From CAZYFH01 sp965249175 (GTDB taxonomy: Bacteria > Acidobacteriota > Vicinamibacteria > Vicinamibacterales > UBA8438): a DNA stretch of 64,000 nucleotides. Below are positions 9,031 to 17,580 of this stretch, one piece after another. Positions within the stretch are counted from its first letter, which is position 1, and each line of letters opens with the position of its first letter. The stretch spans positions 496,001 to 560,000 of the forward strand of contig OZ252227.1 of NCBI GenBank assembly GCA_965249175.1. The letters run 5' to 3'. The notes under the pieces were generated by a model. That model did no database searches. It was not told where the DNA came from and saw nothing but the letters and a program-made list of their open reading frames with translations. The translations under genes were made by a program, and so were the position numbers.

Positions 9031-10115
9031 TGCTCTTTCACCTCCTCTATCCGTTGCGCGAGGAGCTCAGCATCTTGAACGTGACGCAATACATCACCTT
9101 CCGCACCGCTGCGGCGAGCCTGTCGGCCTTCGTGCTCTCGCTCGCGCTCGGTCCGTGGGTGATCCGCAAGCTCCGTGAGCTGCAGATCGGTCAGGTTGTG
9201 CGCGACGACGCGCCGCCAACGCACCAGGTGAAGGCGGGCACGCCGACGATGGGCGGGCTGCTCGTGCTCGTGGCGGCGCTGGTGCCGACCCTGCTGTGGG
9301 CGGATCTGAGGAATGTCTACGTCTGGATCGCCGTGCTGTCGACGGCCGCCTTCGGCGCGATTGGCTTCGCCGACGACTACCTCAAGGTGTTTCACCATTC
9401 GCCGCGCGGGCTCTCACCCCGCGGCAAGATGGTCGCGCAGGCGCTGGTCGGCACCGTCGTTGGCCTCGTGCTGTTGCGGCTGACGGCAACCGGGCTGTAC
9501 AGCACCGAGATCAACTTTCCGTTCTTCGAGGAGTTCACCCCGGACATCGGGTGGCTCTACGTGCCGTTCGCGGTGCTCTGGCTGATGTTCGCGTCGAACG
9601 CCGTCAATCTGACCGATGGGCTCGACGGGCTTGCCATCAGCGTGTTCACCGTCGCGGCCGGCGCGTTCACGGCGCTGACCTACGTCAGCGGGCACGCGGT
9701 CATCGCCGAATTCCTGCTGCTGCTGCGCTTTCCACCGGCGGGAGAGCTCACGATCTTCTGCGGCTCACTCGTCGGAGCGGGGCTGGGGTTCCTCTGGTAC
9801 AACTCCTATCCCGCTGACATTTTCATGGGGGATGTGGGCTCACTGGCTCTGGGCGGCGCGTTGGGTACCGTCGCGCTGCTCATCAAACAGGAGCTGCTGC
9901 TCCCGATCGTCGGCGCCGTGTTTGTCATCGAGGCCCTCTCCGTGATCATCCAAGTCGGGTCGTTCAAGTTGACCGGCCAGCGGGTGTTCAGGATGGCGCC
10001 GATCCATCACCACTTCGAGCTGGTCGGGTGGAGCGAGCCGAAGATCATCAGTCGGTTCCTGATTCTGGCCGTGGTGTTCGCGTTGTTCAGCTTGACCACG
10101 TTGAAATTGCGATGA
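9030..10115 (+). CDS. mraY: Phospho-MurNAc-pentapeptide transferase MraY
   Basis: Polytopic inner-membrane enzyme that transfers phospho-MurNAc-pentapeptide to undecaprenyl phosphate, making lipid I. The 361-residue length is normal for the family. Hallmarks are KAGTPTMGGLLV near residue 70, the catalytic Asp-rich FADDYLKV, SNAVNLTDGLDGLA, and FMGDVGSLALGG with the following MAPIHHHFE histidine motif near the end. About ten hydrophobic segments can be seen. It overlaps murF by 1 nt and murD by 4 nt. Confidence 0.97.
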   Translation: MLFHLLYPLREELSILNVTQYITFRTAAASLSAFVLSLALGPWVIRKLRELQIGQVVRDDAPPTHQVKAGTPTMGGLLVLVAALVPTLLWADLRNVYVWIAVLSTAAFGAIGFADDYLKVFHHSPRGLSPRGKMVAQALVGTVVGLVLLRLTATGLYSTEINFPFFEEFTPDIGWLYVPFAVLWLMFASNAVNLTDGLDGLAISVFTVAAGAFTALTYVSGHAVIAEFLLLLRFPPAGELTIFCGSLVGAGLGFLWYNSYPADIFMGDVGSLALGGALGTVALLIKQELLLPIVGAVFVIEALSVIIQVGSFKLTGQRVFRMAPIHHHFELVGWSEPKIISRFLILAVVFALFSLTTLKLR

Positions 10116-11479
10116 GTCAGTTTTCCGTCACCGGTCTGCACGTGGTCGTGGTCGGCGCCGCCCGGAGCGGCGTGGCGGCGGCCACACTGGTCGCCCGACG
10201 GGGAGCGCGCGTGACGCTGAGCGACGCGGCCACGGGGGTCGTCGATGCCGCCTCCCTCCGCGGGGTCGGCATTGCGCTCGAGCTCGGCGGGCATCGAGCG
10301 GAGACCTTCGAGGCGGCCGACCTCATCGTCTTGAGTCCTGGTGTCTCCCCGCGACTGCCCATCGTCGCTCGTGCCCGGGCCGCGGGTGTGCCCGTCATCA
10401 GCGAGATCGAGCTTGCCGCGCGGTGGCTGCGCGGCCGGATCGTGGCGGTGACGGGCACGAAAGGGAAGTCGACGACGACGGTCTTGGCCGGACGGATGCT
10501 CGATGCGAGCGGGCGCCGCGCGGTTGTCGGCGGCAACATCGGCGCTGCGCTGAGTAGTCAGGTCGACGATTCGACACCCGACGTGATTCACGTGGTCGAG
10601 GTGAGCAGCTTTCAGCTCGAGCTCACCGACACGTTCCGTCCGTGGATTGCCGTGTGTCTCAACGTGTCGCCCGATCACCTCGACCGCCACTCGAGCTTCG
10701 AGGATTACGTCGATGCGAAGGCGCGCATCTTCGCGAACCAAACTGATGAGGACGCGATGGTCATCAACGCTGATGACCCGCGCGTTCTCGACATCGCTCG
10801 GTCGGGCCGCGCGCGGGCGCTCCGGTTCGCGGTGTCGCGGACCCTCGAGGAGGGGGTCCACGTCACGGCCGAGGCCATCGTTCACCGGGCGGCGGACCGT
10901 GAGCGACCGCTGGTCCCGCTGTCGGCTGTGCGGCTGACAGGGCGACACCTCCTGAGCGACGTCGTCGCGGCGGCGGCGGTTGGGACGCTGGCCGGTGTCG
11001 GGCCCGACGCCATGACGCGCGCCGTCCAGTCGTTCGTCGGACTCGAGCACACGCTGGAGTTTGTCGCAGAGCACGACGGCGTTCGGTTCGTCAACGACTC
11101 GAAGGCGACAAACGTCGCGGCGGCGCGGGCGGCAATCGAGTGCTACGGTCGAGGTCTCGTGGTCATTCTCGGTGGTCGGTTCAAGGGTGGGCGATTGGCC
11201 GATCTACGCGCGCCGCTTGCGGCGCGCGGTGCAGCCGTCGTCGCACTCGGGGAAGCGCGTCCGCTCATTCACGAGGCCGTCGGCGACGCCGCGTCAATCA
11301 CGGACGTCGAGACGATGGCTGACGCGGTGGCCGCCGGTCGTCGTCTCGCGCGACCCGGCGGAACAGTGCTGCTGGCGCCAGCGTGCGCCAGCCTGGACAT
11401 GTTCCGCGACTACGCGGAAAGGGGTCGGGTGTTCAAGGAGGAGGTGGACCGCTTAGGCCGTAGCGCCGGTGAGCGGTGA
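10112..11479 (+). CDS. murD: UDP-MurNAc-L-alanine:D-glutamate ligase MurD
   Basis: Cytoplasmic Mur ligase adding D-Glu to UDP-MurNAc-L-Ala. About 455 residues, with the Rossmann start VVVVGAARSGVAAA, the ATP loop VTGTKGKSTTTVL, the VSSFQLE segment and the C-terminal FVNDSKATN motif. The start is set at ATG 10112, whose ATGA overlaps the mraY stop; an upstream in-frame extension would lie entirely inside mraY and lacks homology. The last three codons and the TGA stop are part of an inverted repeat (11471-11591), so the extreme C-terminus was shaped by that element. Confidence 0.95.
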   Translation: MSQFSVTGLHVVVVGAARSGVAAATLVARRGARVTLSDAATGVVDAASLRGVGIALELGGHRAETFEAADLIVLSPGVSPRLPIVARARAAGVPVISEIELAARWLRGRIVAVTGTKGKSTTTVLAGRMLDASGRRAVVGGNIGAALSSQVDDSTPDVIHVVEVSSFQLELTDTFRPWIAVCLNVSPDHLDRHSSFEDYVDAKARIFANQTDEDAMVINADDPRVLDIARSGRARALRFAVSRTLEEGVHVTAEAIVHRAADRERPLVPLSAVRLTGRHLLSDVVAAAAVGTLAGVGPDAMTRAVQSFVGLEHTLEFVAEHDGVRFVNDSKATNVAAARAAIECYGRGLVVILGGRFKGGRLADLRAPLAARGAAVVALGEARPLIHEAVGDAASITDVETMADAVAAGRRLARPGGTVLLAPACASLDMFRDYAERGRVFKEEVDRLGRSAGER

Positions 11480-11591
11480 GCAGTCATCAGTCGGACTGTG
11501 CGGTGTCGAGCCGGCCGCTGGGAGCGCAGGCTGCCCCGGCCTGCGAGGCGGGTGTCTACACCCTGGTCTGACTGATGACTGCTGGCCGCTC
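11471..11591. repeat. 121-bp inverted-repeat element between murD and ftsW
   Basis: Arms 11471-11496 and 11566-11591 are 26 bp long and inverted with three mismatches; both contain CAGTCATCAGTC or its complement. The 69-bp centre has no ORF. The element supplies the murD stop codon. The rest of the 186-bp gap (11592-11665) shows no further feature except a Shine-Dalgarno-like GGAG directly before ftsW. It could be a small non-autonomous mobile repeat, or a structured RNA within the operon transcript. Confidence 0.75.
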
Positions 11592-11665
11592 TCCCGTGGG
11601 CGACTGCCCACGTTTCGGGTCGGGCAGCCAAAAGCTTTAGGACGCGGACGGAGCGAACGGGGAGT

Positions 11666-12766
11666 ATGGCGCGAAAACTCAAATCCGACAAGACGCTGTT
11701 CCTGGCGACGCTAGCATTGCTCGGATCGAGCGTCGTCATGGTGTACAGCGCCTCCGCGGTGCTCGCCCTGGACCGGTTTCAGCAGCCCTATTTCTTTCTC
11801 TTTCGCCAGTTGACGTGGGTCGTGCTCGGCGGCGGTCTCCTCGCCGCCGTCATGCGGATTGACTACCGGCTACTCAAGCATCCGTTCGTCATCTGGGGGG
11901 CGTTGGGGGTCACGACGCTCGCGTTGGTCGCCGTCCTGTTCAGCCCGCCCATCAACGGCACGCACCGGTGGTTCGGCATCGGCGGTATTGGGGTCCAACC
12001 GTCGGAGCTCGCGAAGTTGGCGGTCATCATCTTCACGGCCGCGCTTCTCGAGCGACGCATGGAGCGCGTCGACCACGTGGGGTATGCGCTGCTCCCCATT
12101 GGAGTCGTCGCCGGGGGTGTCGCCGGGCTCATACTGCTCGAACCCGATTTCGGCACGGCGTTCACGCTGCTCGTCATCGTCGCGGCGATGGTCTTCGCCG
12201 CAGGGCTGAGCTATCGGTATGTGTTCGGCGTCGCGCTCGTCGCGTTGCCTGCGCTCTATCTCGTCCTCGCCAGCGCGGACTACCGCCGTCGACGCTGGGT
12301 CGCGTTCCTCGACCCGTGGGCCGATCCGCTCGGCGATGGATTCCAGGTCATTCAGTCCTTGATTGCCGTCGGCACTGGAGGGGTGTTCGGACGCGGTCTG
12401 ATGAGCGGGGTGCAGAAGCTGTTTTACCTACCGTATCCGCACACCGACTTCATTTATGCGGTAATCGCCGAGGAAACCGGGTTGATCGGGGCGAGTGTGG
12501 TCCTGCTCTGCTTTGCGCTGATCACGTGGCGCGGGTTGCGGGTGACACTGCACGCGCCGGATCGGTTCGGCGCGTTTCTCGCGCTGGGGCTCACGACGAT
12601 GGTCGCGTTGCAGGCCTTCATCAACATGAGCGTGGTGCTCAGCCTGCTACCGACGAAGGGTATCCCGCTCCCGTTCGTCAGCGCCGGAGGCTCGTCGCTG
12701 CTCATCAGCCTACTGGGAATGGGCGTGCTGCTGAACATTTCACAGCACGCGTCGGCCGAAACATGA
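11666..12766 (+). CDS. ftsW: Septal peptidoglycan polymerase FtsW (SEDS family)
   Basis: Multi-pass SEDS glycosyltransferase that polymerises lipid II at the septum together with FtsI. The 366-residue protein opens with MARKLKSDKTLFLATLALL and MVYSASAV, typical of FtsW. It carries the NGTHRWFGIGGIGVQPSELAK motif near residue 95, a central region with DPLGDGFQVIQSL, and the C-terminal PFVSAGGSSLLISL signature. Roughly ten transmembrane helices. The Shine-Dalgarno GGAG is unusually close to the ATG (1 nt), so initiation efficiency is uncertain. Confidence 0.95.
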   Translation: MARKLKSDKTLFLATLALLGSSVVMVYSASAVLALDRFQQPYFFLFRQLTWVVLGGGLLAAVMRIDYRLLKHPFVIWGALGVTTLALVAVLFSPPINGTHRWFGIGGIGVQPSELAKLAVIIFTAALLERRMERVDHVGYALLPIGVVAGGVAGLILLEPDFGTAFTLLVIVAAMVFAAGLSYRYVFGVALVALPALYLVLASADYRRRRWVAFLDPWADPLGDGFQVIQSLIAVGTGGVFGRGLMSGVQKLFYLPYPHTDFIYAVIAEETGLIGASVVLLCFALITWRGLRVTLHAPDRFGAFLALGLTTMVALQAFINMSVVLSLLPTKGIPLPFVSAGGSSLLISLLGMGVLLNISQHASAET

Positions 12767-12796
12767 CCGGCCGATCGATCGCGAGTCACGAGGGCC

Positions 12797-13909
12797 GTGC
12801 AAGAGTCGACGGAGAAGTCGCTGAGGGTGGTGTTCGCGGGAGGCGGCACGGGGGGCCATCTCTTCCCCGGTATCGCGGTGGCGCGGGAGCTCGTCCGGCG
12901 ACACCCCGGCGCCCGGGTCGTGTTCGCGGGAACGGGGCGCGGCGTCGAGGCGCGCGTCCTGGACCGAGAGGGGTTCGCGCTCGAGACGGTCAGAAGCGCG
13001 GGGCTGATGGGGAAGTCGATCGGTGGGGTGGGACGCGCGCTCGCGCTCGCGCCGCTCACCCTGGTGGACGCGGCCCAGGTGTTGCGACGGGCACGGCCGG
13101 ACCTCGTTGTCGGTCTGGGCGGCTACAGTGCCGGACCGGTCGTCTTGCTCGCGGCGCTCCGGCGAGTGCCGACGATGCTCATGGAGCAGAACGCGGTGCC
13201 TGGCTTGACGAACCGGCTGCTGGCGCGTGTGGTGCGGGCGGCAGCCGTCTCCTTCGAGGCGACGCGGTCATATTTCGGAGCCAAGGCCTTCGTCAGCGGG
13301 AACCCTGTCCGCGCGGGATTTTTTCGAGCGCCGCGCGCACGCGTCGAACGCGCGACGGCATCCACGCACGCGTCGCGAGTGCTGGTCATCGGTGGTTCGC
13401 AGGGAGCGCACACGCTGAATCTCGCGATGGTCGAGGCAGCGCCGGTGCTGGCCGCCGCCCGGGCCGGGGTCACGGTTGTGCATCAAGCGGGTGAGCGCGA
13501 CGTGGATCTCGTGCGTGCGGGGTACCGGAGGGCCGGCGTGCCGGCGCGTGTCGAAGCCTTTCTCGACGCGATGGACGAAGAGATGGGGGCTGCCGATCTG
13601 GCGGTGTGCCGAGCCGGTGCGACCACGCTCGCAGAGGTGTCGGCATCCGGGTTGCCGGCGATCGTGGTGCCGTTGCCACGCGCCGCCAATGACCACCAAC
13701 GCCGGAACGCCGCGGCCCTGGCGGATGTCGCGGCGGTCGACGTCCTCGAGGAGGGCGCGTTGCGCCAGGAGCTCGCGCCCCGGGTCGTCGCGTTGGTGGG
13801 CGATCGGGAGCGGCGCGACAGGATGTCGACCGCCCTCCAGGCGACGGCGCGACCCGACGCGGCGCGTCTTGTCGCCGACCGCGCGGAGGAGCTGGTCGGG
13901 TGCGGTTAG
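12797..13909 (+). CDS. murG: Lipid II synthase MurG (GlcNAc transferase)
   Basis: Peripheral membrane GT28 glycosyltransferase that adds GlcNAc to lipid I. The 370-residue protein has the glycine loop VVFAGGGTGGHLFPGIAVA near residue 12, the central VVGLGGYSAGPVVL, MLMEQNAVPGLTNR, and the C-terminal UDP-sugar site CRAGATTLAEV with LPRAANDHQRRNA. Start GTG 12797 is chosen because it gives the expected short lead to the glycine loop. It lies 30 nt after ftsW and 44 nt before murC. Confidence 0.96.
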   Translation: MQESTEKSLRVVFAGGGTGGHLFPGIAVARELVRRHPGARVVFAGTGRGVEARVLDREGFALETVRSAGLMGKSIGGVGRALALAPLTLVDAAQVLRRARPDLVVGLGGYSAGPVVLLAALRRVPTMLMEQNAVPGLTNRLLARVVRAAAVSFEATRSYFGAKAFVSGNPVRAGFFRAPRARVERATASTHASRVLVIGGSQGAHTLNLAMVEAAPVLAAARAGVTVVHQAGERDVDLVRAGYRRAGVPARVEAFLDAMDEEMGAADLAVCRAGATTLAEVSASGLPAIVVPLPRAANDHQRRNAAALADVAAVDVLEEGALRQELAPRVVALVGDRERRDRMSTALQATARPDAARLVADRAEELVGCG

Positions 13910-13953
13910 CTGTCGTGACTGCGCGGGATGCGTCCACATGAGTAAGGCCGTCG

Positions 13954-15372
13954 GTGCGTGAAGGGGCCCGGCGGGTGCACATGGTCGGGATCGGCGGCGT
14001 CGGGATGTGTGGGATCGCGGAAGTGCTCGTCACGCTCGGGTACGACGTGAGCGGATCGGATATGACGGAATCGCCTGCCCTGGACCGGCTGCGTGCGGTC
14101 GGCGCACATGTGATGGTGGGCCACGATGCCGGTCACGTGATGGTGGGCCACGATGCCGATCACGTCGAGCGCCCGGACATGGTTGTCGTGTCGGCGGCCG
14201 TGCCCGGCGACAATCCGGAGCTCACCGAGGCAGCCCGCCTCGCAATCCCCATCGTCTCGCGCGGCGCAATGCTCGCGGAGCTCGCCGGTCGGAGACGAGC
14301 GATTGCCATCGTCGGATCGCATGGGAAGACGACCACCACATCGATGGTCGCGGTCGTCTTGGAGGCGTGTGGGGTCGACCCGACAGCCATCATCGGGGGA
14401 CGGGTGAGCGCGTTCGGCAGCAATGCCCGTCTCGGCCGCGGCCCGTTCATCGTGGTCGAAGCCGACGAGAGCGATCGATCCTTCCTGCGTCTGTCGCCCG
14501 AGATCGCGGTGCTGACCAACATCGACGACGAGCACCTGGATGCCTATGCGGGGATGGCTGATCTCGAGCAGGCTTTCGCGGCGTTCGCGTCACGGGTTCC
14601 GCCACACGGATGTCTCGTTGCCTGCGCCGACGACGAGCGACTACGGCGCCTGACACGCGCCGCGACGCGGCCCGTGCTGACGTACGCCATTGACGAGCCG
14701 ACGGCGTCGGTCCGCGCCCACGACGTAGTGCTCGGGGCGACCGGGTCACGGTGTCGCGTGACGGTCACGACCGACAACGCGCCAGTCGACTTCGAGCTCG
14801 ACCTCCGTATCCCCGGCCGACACAACGTGCTCAACGCGCTGGCCGCGGTCGCAGTGGGCACGCAGATCGGCGCGGCCCCGTCGGTCATGAGCGCCGCGCT
14901 GGCGGGGTTCGTCGGAGCCGATCGACGGTTCGAGGTACATGGCGAGGTCGACGGGATCCGCGTGATCGACGACTACGGTCACCACCCGACGGAGATCACC
15001 GCGGTGCTCGAGACGGCGCGGCTGGGCCAGCCGCGCCGCGTCGTGGTCGTGTTCCAGCCGCACCGCTACACGCGGACCCACCGGCTGCTCGACCGGTTTG
15101 GGCCGGCGCTCGCCTTGGCCGACATGCTCATTCTCGCCGACGTCTTCGCAGCCGGCGAGGCGCCGTTGCCGGGGGCCACCGCCGAGGCCATCGCGGCGGA
15201 GGTCGCGGCGACCTCGCCAATGCCCATCCGACGCGTCGCGTCGTTGGACGAGGCGGTTGAGACCGTCATGGCGGTCGCGCGTCGCGGTGACGTCATCGTG
15301 ACGTTGGGCGCCGGGTCGGTCGGACGAATCGCGCCCCGCATCGTCGAGTTGTTGAAGGGACGGGAATCCTGA
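13954..15372 (+). CDS. murC: UDP-MurNAc:L-alanine ligase MurC with a 9-residue tandem insertion
   Basis: First Mur ligase, adding L-Ala to UDP-MurNAc. The 472-residue protein shows HMVGIGGVGMCGIAEVL at the start, the ATP loop VGSHGKTTTTSM and VIDDYGHHPTEI with FQPHRYTRT in the C-domain. In the N-domain the segment HVMVGHDAG is followed by HVMVGHDAD, an in-frame duplication of 27 bp (14110-14163). Other MurC proteins have a single GH motif here. The frame is intact, so the enzyme is probably functional. GTG start; the stop overlaps the ftsQ start (TGATG). Confidence 0.95.
   Translation: MREGARRVHMVGIGGVGMCGIAEVLVTLGYDVSGSDMTESPALDRLRAVGAHVMVGHDAGHVMVGHDADHVERPDMVVVSAAVPGDNPELTEAARLAIPIVSRGAMLAELAGRRRAIAIVGSHGKTTTTSMVAVVLEACGVDPTAIIGGRVSAFGSNARLGRGPFIVVEADESDRSFLRLSPEIAVLTNIDDEHLDAYAGMADLEQAFAAFASRVPPHGCLVACADDERLRRLTRAATRPVLTYAIDEPTASVRAHDVVLGATGSRCRVTVTTDNAPVDFELDLRIPGRHNVLNALAAVAVGTQIGAAPSVMSAALAGFVGADRRFEVHGEVDGIRVIDDYGHHPTEITAVLETARLGQPRRVVVVFQPHRYTRTHRLLDRFGPALALADMLILADVFAAGEAPLPGATAEAIAAEVAATSPMPIRRVASLDEAVETVMAVARRGDVIVTLGAGSVGRIAPRIVELLKGRES
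14110..14163 (+). repeat. 27-bp tandem duplication inside murC
   Basis: Two adjacent 27-bp units (14110-14136 and 14137-14163) differ at a single base near their 3' ends (GGT versus GAT). They encode two near-identical nonapeptides in the UDP-binding N-terminal domain of MurC. The near-identity suggests a recent event, probably replication slippage. Confidence 0.9.
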
Positions 15373-16244
15373 TGGGCGTGCGTACGCCGACGGACCGGGG
15401 GTTCCATCGGGCACATCTCAGGCCCGGTCGCCGGCGGCGCCTGGCCGCTCGTCGGCGGTCCCTCGTGCGCGCCCTTGTCGTGGCGGTCGTCGTCGTTGCC
15501 GGTGGGCGGTGGCTGATCGGCGCCGCCGAGCAGTCTGCCACGCTCAGGGTTGCGACGGTCGTCGTCGAGGGGAATCAGCGCGTGTCGCGGGGCGAGCTGC
15601 TCGCCCTGGTCGACTCGTTGCATGGACAGAACGTCCTCGTCGCCGACCTCGAAGCAGCACGGGCGCGACTCCTGAGCTCGGGATGGATTGAGGACGCCAC
15701 GTTGCGCCGCGTGCTGCCGGCGACTATCGCCGTCGTCGTGACGGAGCGGGAACCGGTGGGCATCGCCCGGCTCGGATCGAGGCTCTACCTCGTCGATGCC
15801 CGCGGGGCTGTCATTGACGAGTACGGTCCGCGGTTCGCAGGCGTCGATCTGCCAATCATCGACGGTCTGTCGGCCAGCGACGAGGGCCGCGTGCGTATCG
15901 ACCGCGGACGCGTCGCCCTCGCAGCCAAGGTGATACAGCAAGTCGGGGCCCATGAACGGCTGGCCGCCCGCCTCTCGCAGGTCGACGTTCGGGATCCCAG
16001 CGACGCGGTGGTCCTGTTGGCCGGCGACCCGGCGCTGATTCACCTTGGGACCGAACGGTTTGCCGAGCGCCTCGAGGCCTATCTCGATCTGGTCCCGACG
16101 CTTCGGGCAACTGTTCCAGAGATTGATTACGTCGATCTCCGATTCGATCGACGAGTGTATGTCGGTCCGGCGGGCGGCGACCCAGGCGGGGAGACGCCGG
16201 CGAACGTGGTGGCGCGTCGGATATCGGCGGGTCCGACCGAGTAG
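15372..16244 (+). CDS. ftsQ: Cell division protein FtsQ
   Basis: Bitopic divisome protein (FtsQ/DivIB), 290 residues. An Arg-rich cytoplasmic segment is followed by one transmembrane helix (ALVVAVVVVAGGRWLIG, about residues 34-50), then a POTRA domain starting near VATVVVEGNQRVSRGELLALV, then the FtsQ beta-domain with the ERxP motif (TEREPVGIARLG). It nucleates FtsL/FtsB and the late divisome. The C-terminus is Gly/Pro-rich. Its place between murC and ftsA supports the call. Confidence 0.92.
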   Translation: MGVRTPTDRGFHRAHLRPGRRRRLAARRRSLVRALVVAVVVVAGGRWLIGAAEQSATLRVATVVVEGNQRVSRGELLALVDSLHGQNVLVADLEAARARLLSSGWIEDATLRRVLPATIAVVVTEREPVGIARLGSRLYLVDARGAVIDEYGPRFAGVDLPIIDGLSASDEGRVRIDRGRVALAAKVIQQVGAHERLAARLSQVDVRDPSDAVVLLAGDPALIHLGTERFAERLEAYLDLVPTLRATVPEIDYVDLRFDRRVYVGPAGGDPGGETPANVVARRISAGPTE

Positions 16245-16271
16245 TGGGGAACCGAGTTCAACGGAGGCAGC

Positions 16272-17504
16272 GTGGCACGTAGCGAGCAATATCTGGTCGG
16301 GCTCGATGTCGGCACATCGAAGATCGCCGCCATCGTCGGCGAAGCCATGGACGACGGCAGCCTGGACATCGTCGGGATCGGGGTGGCCGACGCCAAGGGG
16401 ATTCGCCGGGGGGTCGTGGTGAATCTTGAGGCGGCGGTCGAGTCCATCAAGAAGTCACTCGAAGAGGCGGAGCTCACGGCCGGCGTCGAGATTGACTCCG
16501 TGCACTTGGGCCTCTCGGCGGGGCACGCCAAGGCGTTCAACAGTCGCGGTGTCGTGGCCGTCGCTGGCAAGAACCGTGAGATCACCCGTGAGGATGTGCG
16601 TCGGGCCATCGACGCGGCGAAGGCGGTCTCGTTGCCGAGCGGTCGCGAGATCCTGCACGTGTTGCCACAGGATTTCGTCGTTGACGAACAAGACGGGATC
16701 GGCGCGCCCATTGGCATGACGGGCGCGCGTCTCGAGGTCAACGTGCACGTCGTGACCGGGAGCGCGTCGTCGGCGCAGAACGTCGTGGCCTGTGTGAATC
16801 GCGCTGGCGTTGTGGTTGTCGACACGGTGCTGGGGCAGCTGGCGGCGGCCGAGGCGGTGCTGACGTCGGACGAGAAGGAGCTCGGCGTGGCGCTCGTCGA
16901 TGTCGGCGGTGGCACGACCGATTTCGCGGTGTTCGAGCGAGGCAGCCTTTGGCACACCGGTGTCGTGGCGCTCGGCGGTGATCACTTCACCAACGATATT
17001 GCGGTCGGGCTGCGCACGCCGATACCCGAGGCGGAGAAGACGAAACGACGTAGCGGGTGTGCGCTCGCCGGCTTGGTTGACGAAGAGCAGACCATCGAGG
17101 TTGCGAGCGTTGGCGGCCGGCAACCCCGGGTCATGTCGCGCCGGATACTCGCCGATGTGCTGCAGCCGCGTGCCGAGGAAATCTTCCATCAGTTATGGGA
17201 CGAGGTGCGGCGGGCCGGCTACGAGCGGTCGCTGAACTCGGGCATCGTGCTGACCGGCGGCGGGTCGGTCCTCGATGGCATGCCGGAGATCGCCGACCAG
17301 ATCTTCGACCTGCCGATCCGACGGGGCTGCCCCGTCGGCGTGGGCGGGTTGACGGACCATGTCCACAACCCAGCGTTCGCCACAGCTGTCGGGCTCGTCA
17401 TGTACGCCCAACGCAATCAGATGATGGAGCGGGACCGTGCCGAAGGCGGGGCGTTCAGCCGGGTGGCCGGCCGGCTACGCGGGCTCTTCAAGGAGTTTTT
17501 CTGA
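16272..17504 (+). CDS. ftsA: Cell division protein FtsA
   Basis: Actin-like ATPase tethering FtsZ to the membrane. The 410-residue protein has phosphate-1 YLVGLDVGTSKIAAIVGE at the N-terminus, phosphate-2 ALVDVGGGTTDFAVFE in the middle and the adenosine motif GIVLTGGGSVLDGM. The SHS2/1C subdomain lies between residues about 85 and 160. The last residues (RLRGLFKEFF) form an amphipathic helix suited to membrane attachment. GTG start with GGAGG 7 nt upstream. It is followed 76 nt later by ftsZ. Confidence 0.96.
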   Translation: MARSEQYLVGLDVGTSKIAAIVGEAMDDGSLDIVGIGVADAKGIRRGVVVNLEAAVESIKKSLEEAELTAGVEIDSVHLGLSAGHAKAFNSRGVVAVAGKNREITREDVRRAIDAAKAVSLPSGREILHVLPQDFVVDEQDGIGAPIGMTGARLEVNVHVVTGSASSAQNVVACVNRAGVVVVDTVLGQLAAAEAVLTSDEKELGVALVDVGGGTTDFAVFERGSLWHTGVVALGGDHFTNDIAVGLRTPIPEAEKTKRRSGCALAGLVDEEQTIEVASVGGRQPRVMSRRILADVLQPRAEEIFHQLWDEVRRAGYERSLNSGIVLTGGGSVLDGMPEIADQIFDLPIRRGCPVGVGGLTDHVHNPAFATAVGLVMYAQRNQMMERDRAEGGAFSRVAGRLRGLFKEFF

Positions 17505-17580
17505 AGCGGGACACGAGGCGTAGGTACCCACGTGTGCCGGCGCCGAGCGCTGTGTCGTCGCGCGAGAGGAGGATGTGAGG

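Noticed and set aside
10028..10111. Upstream extension of murD
   Set aside because: It lies wholly inside mraY and before the ATGA coupling site; Mur ligase similarity begins at 10112.
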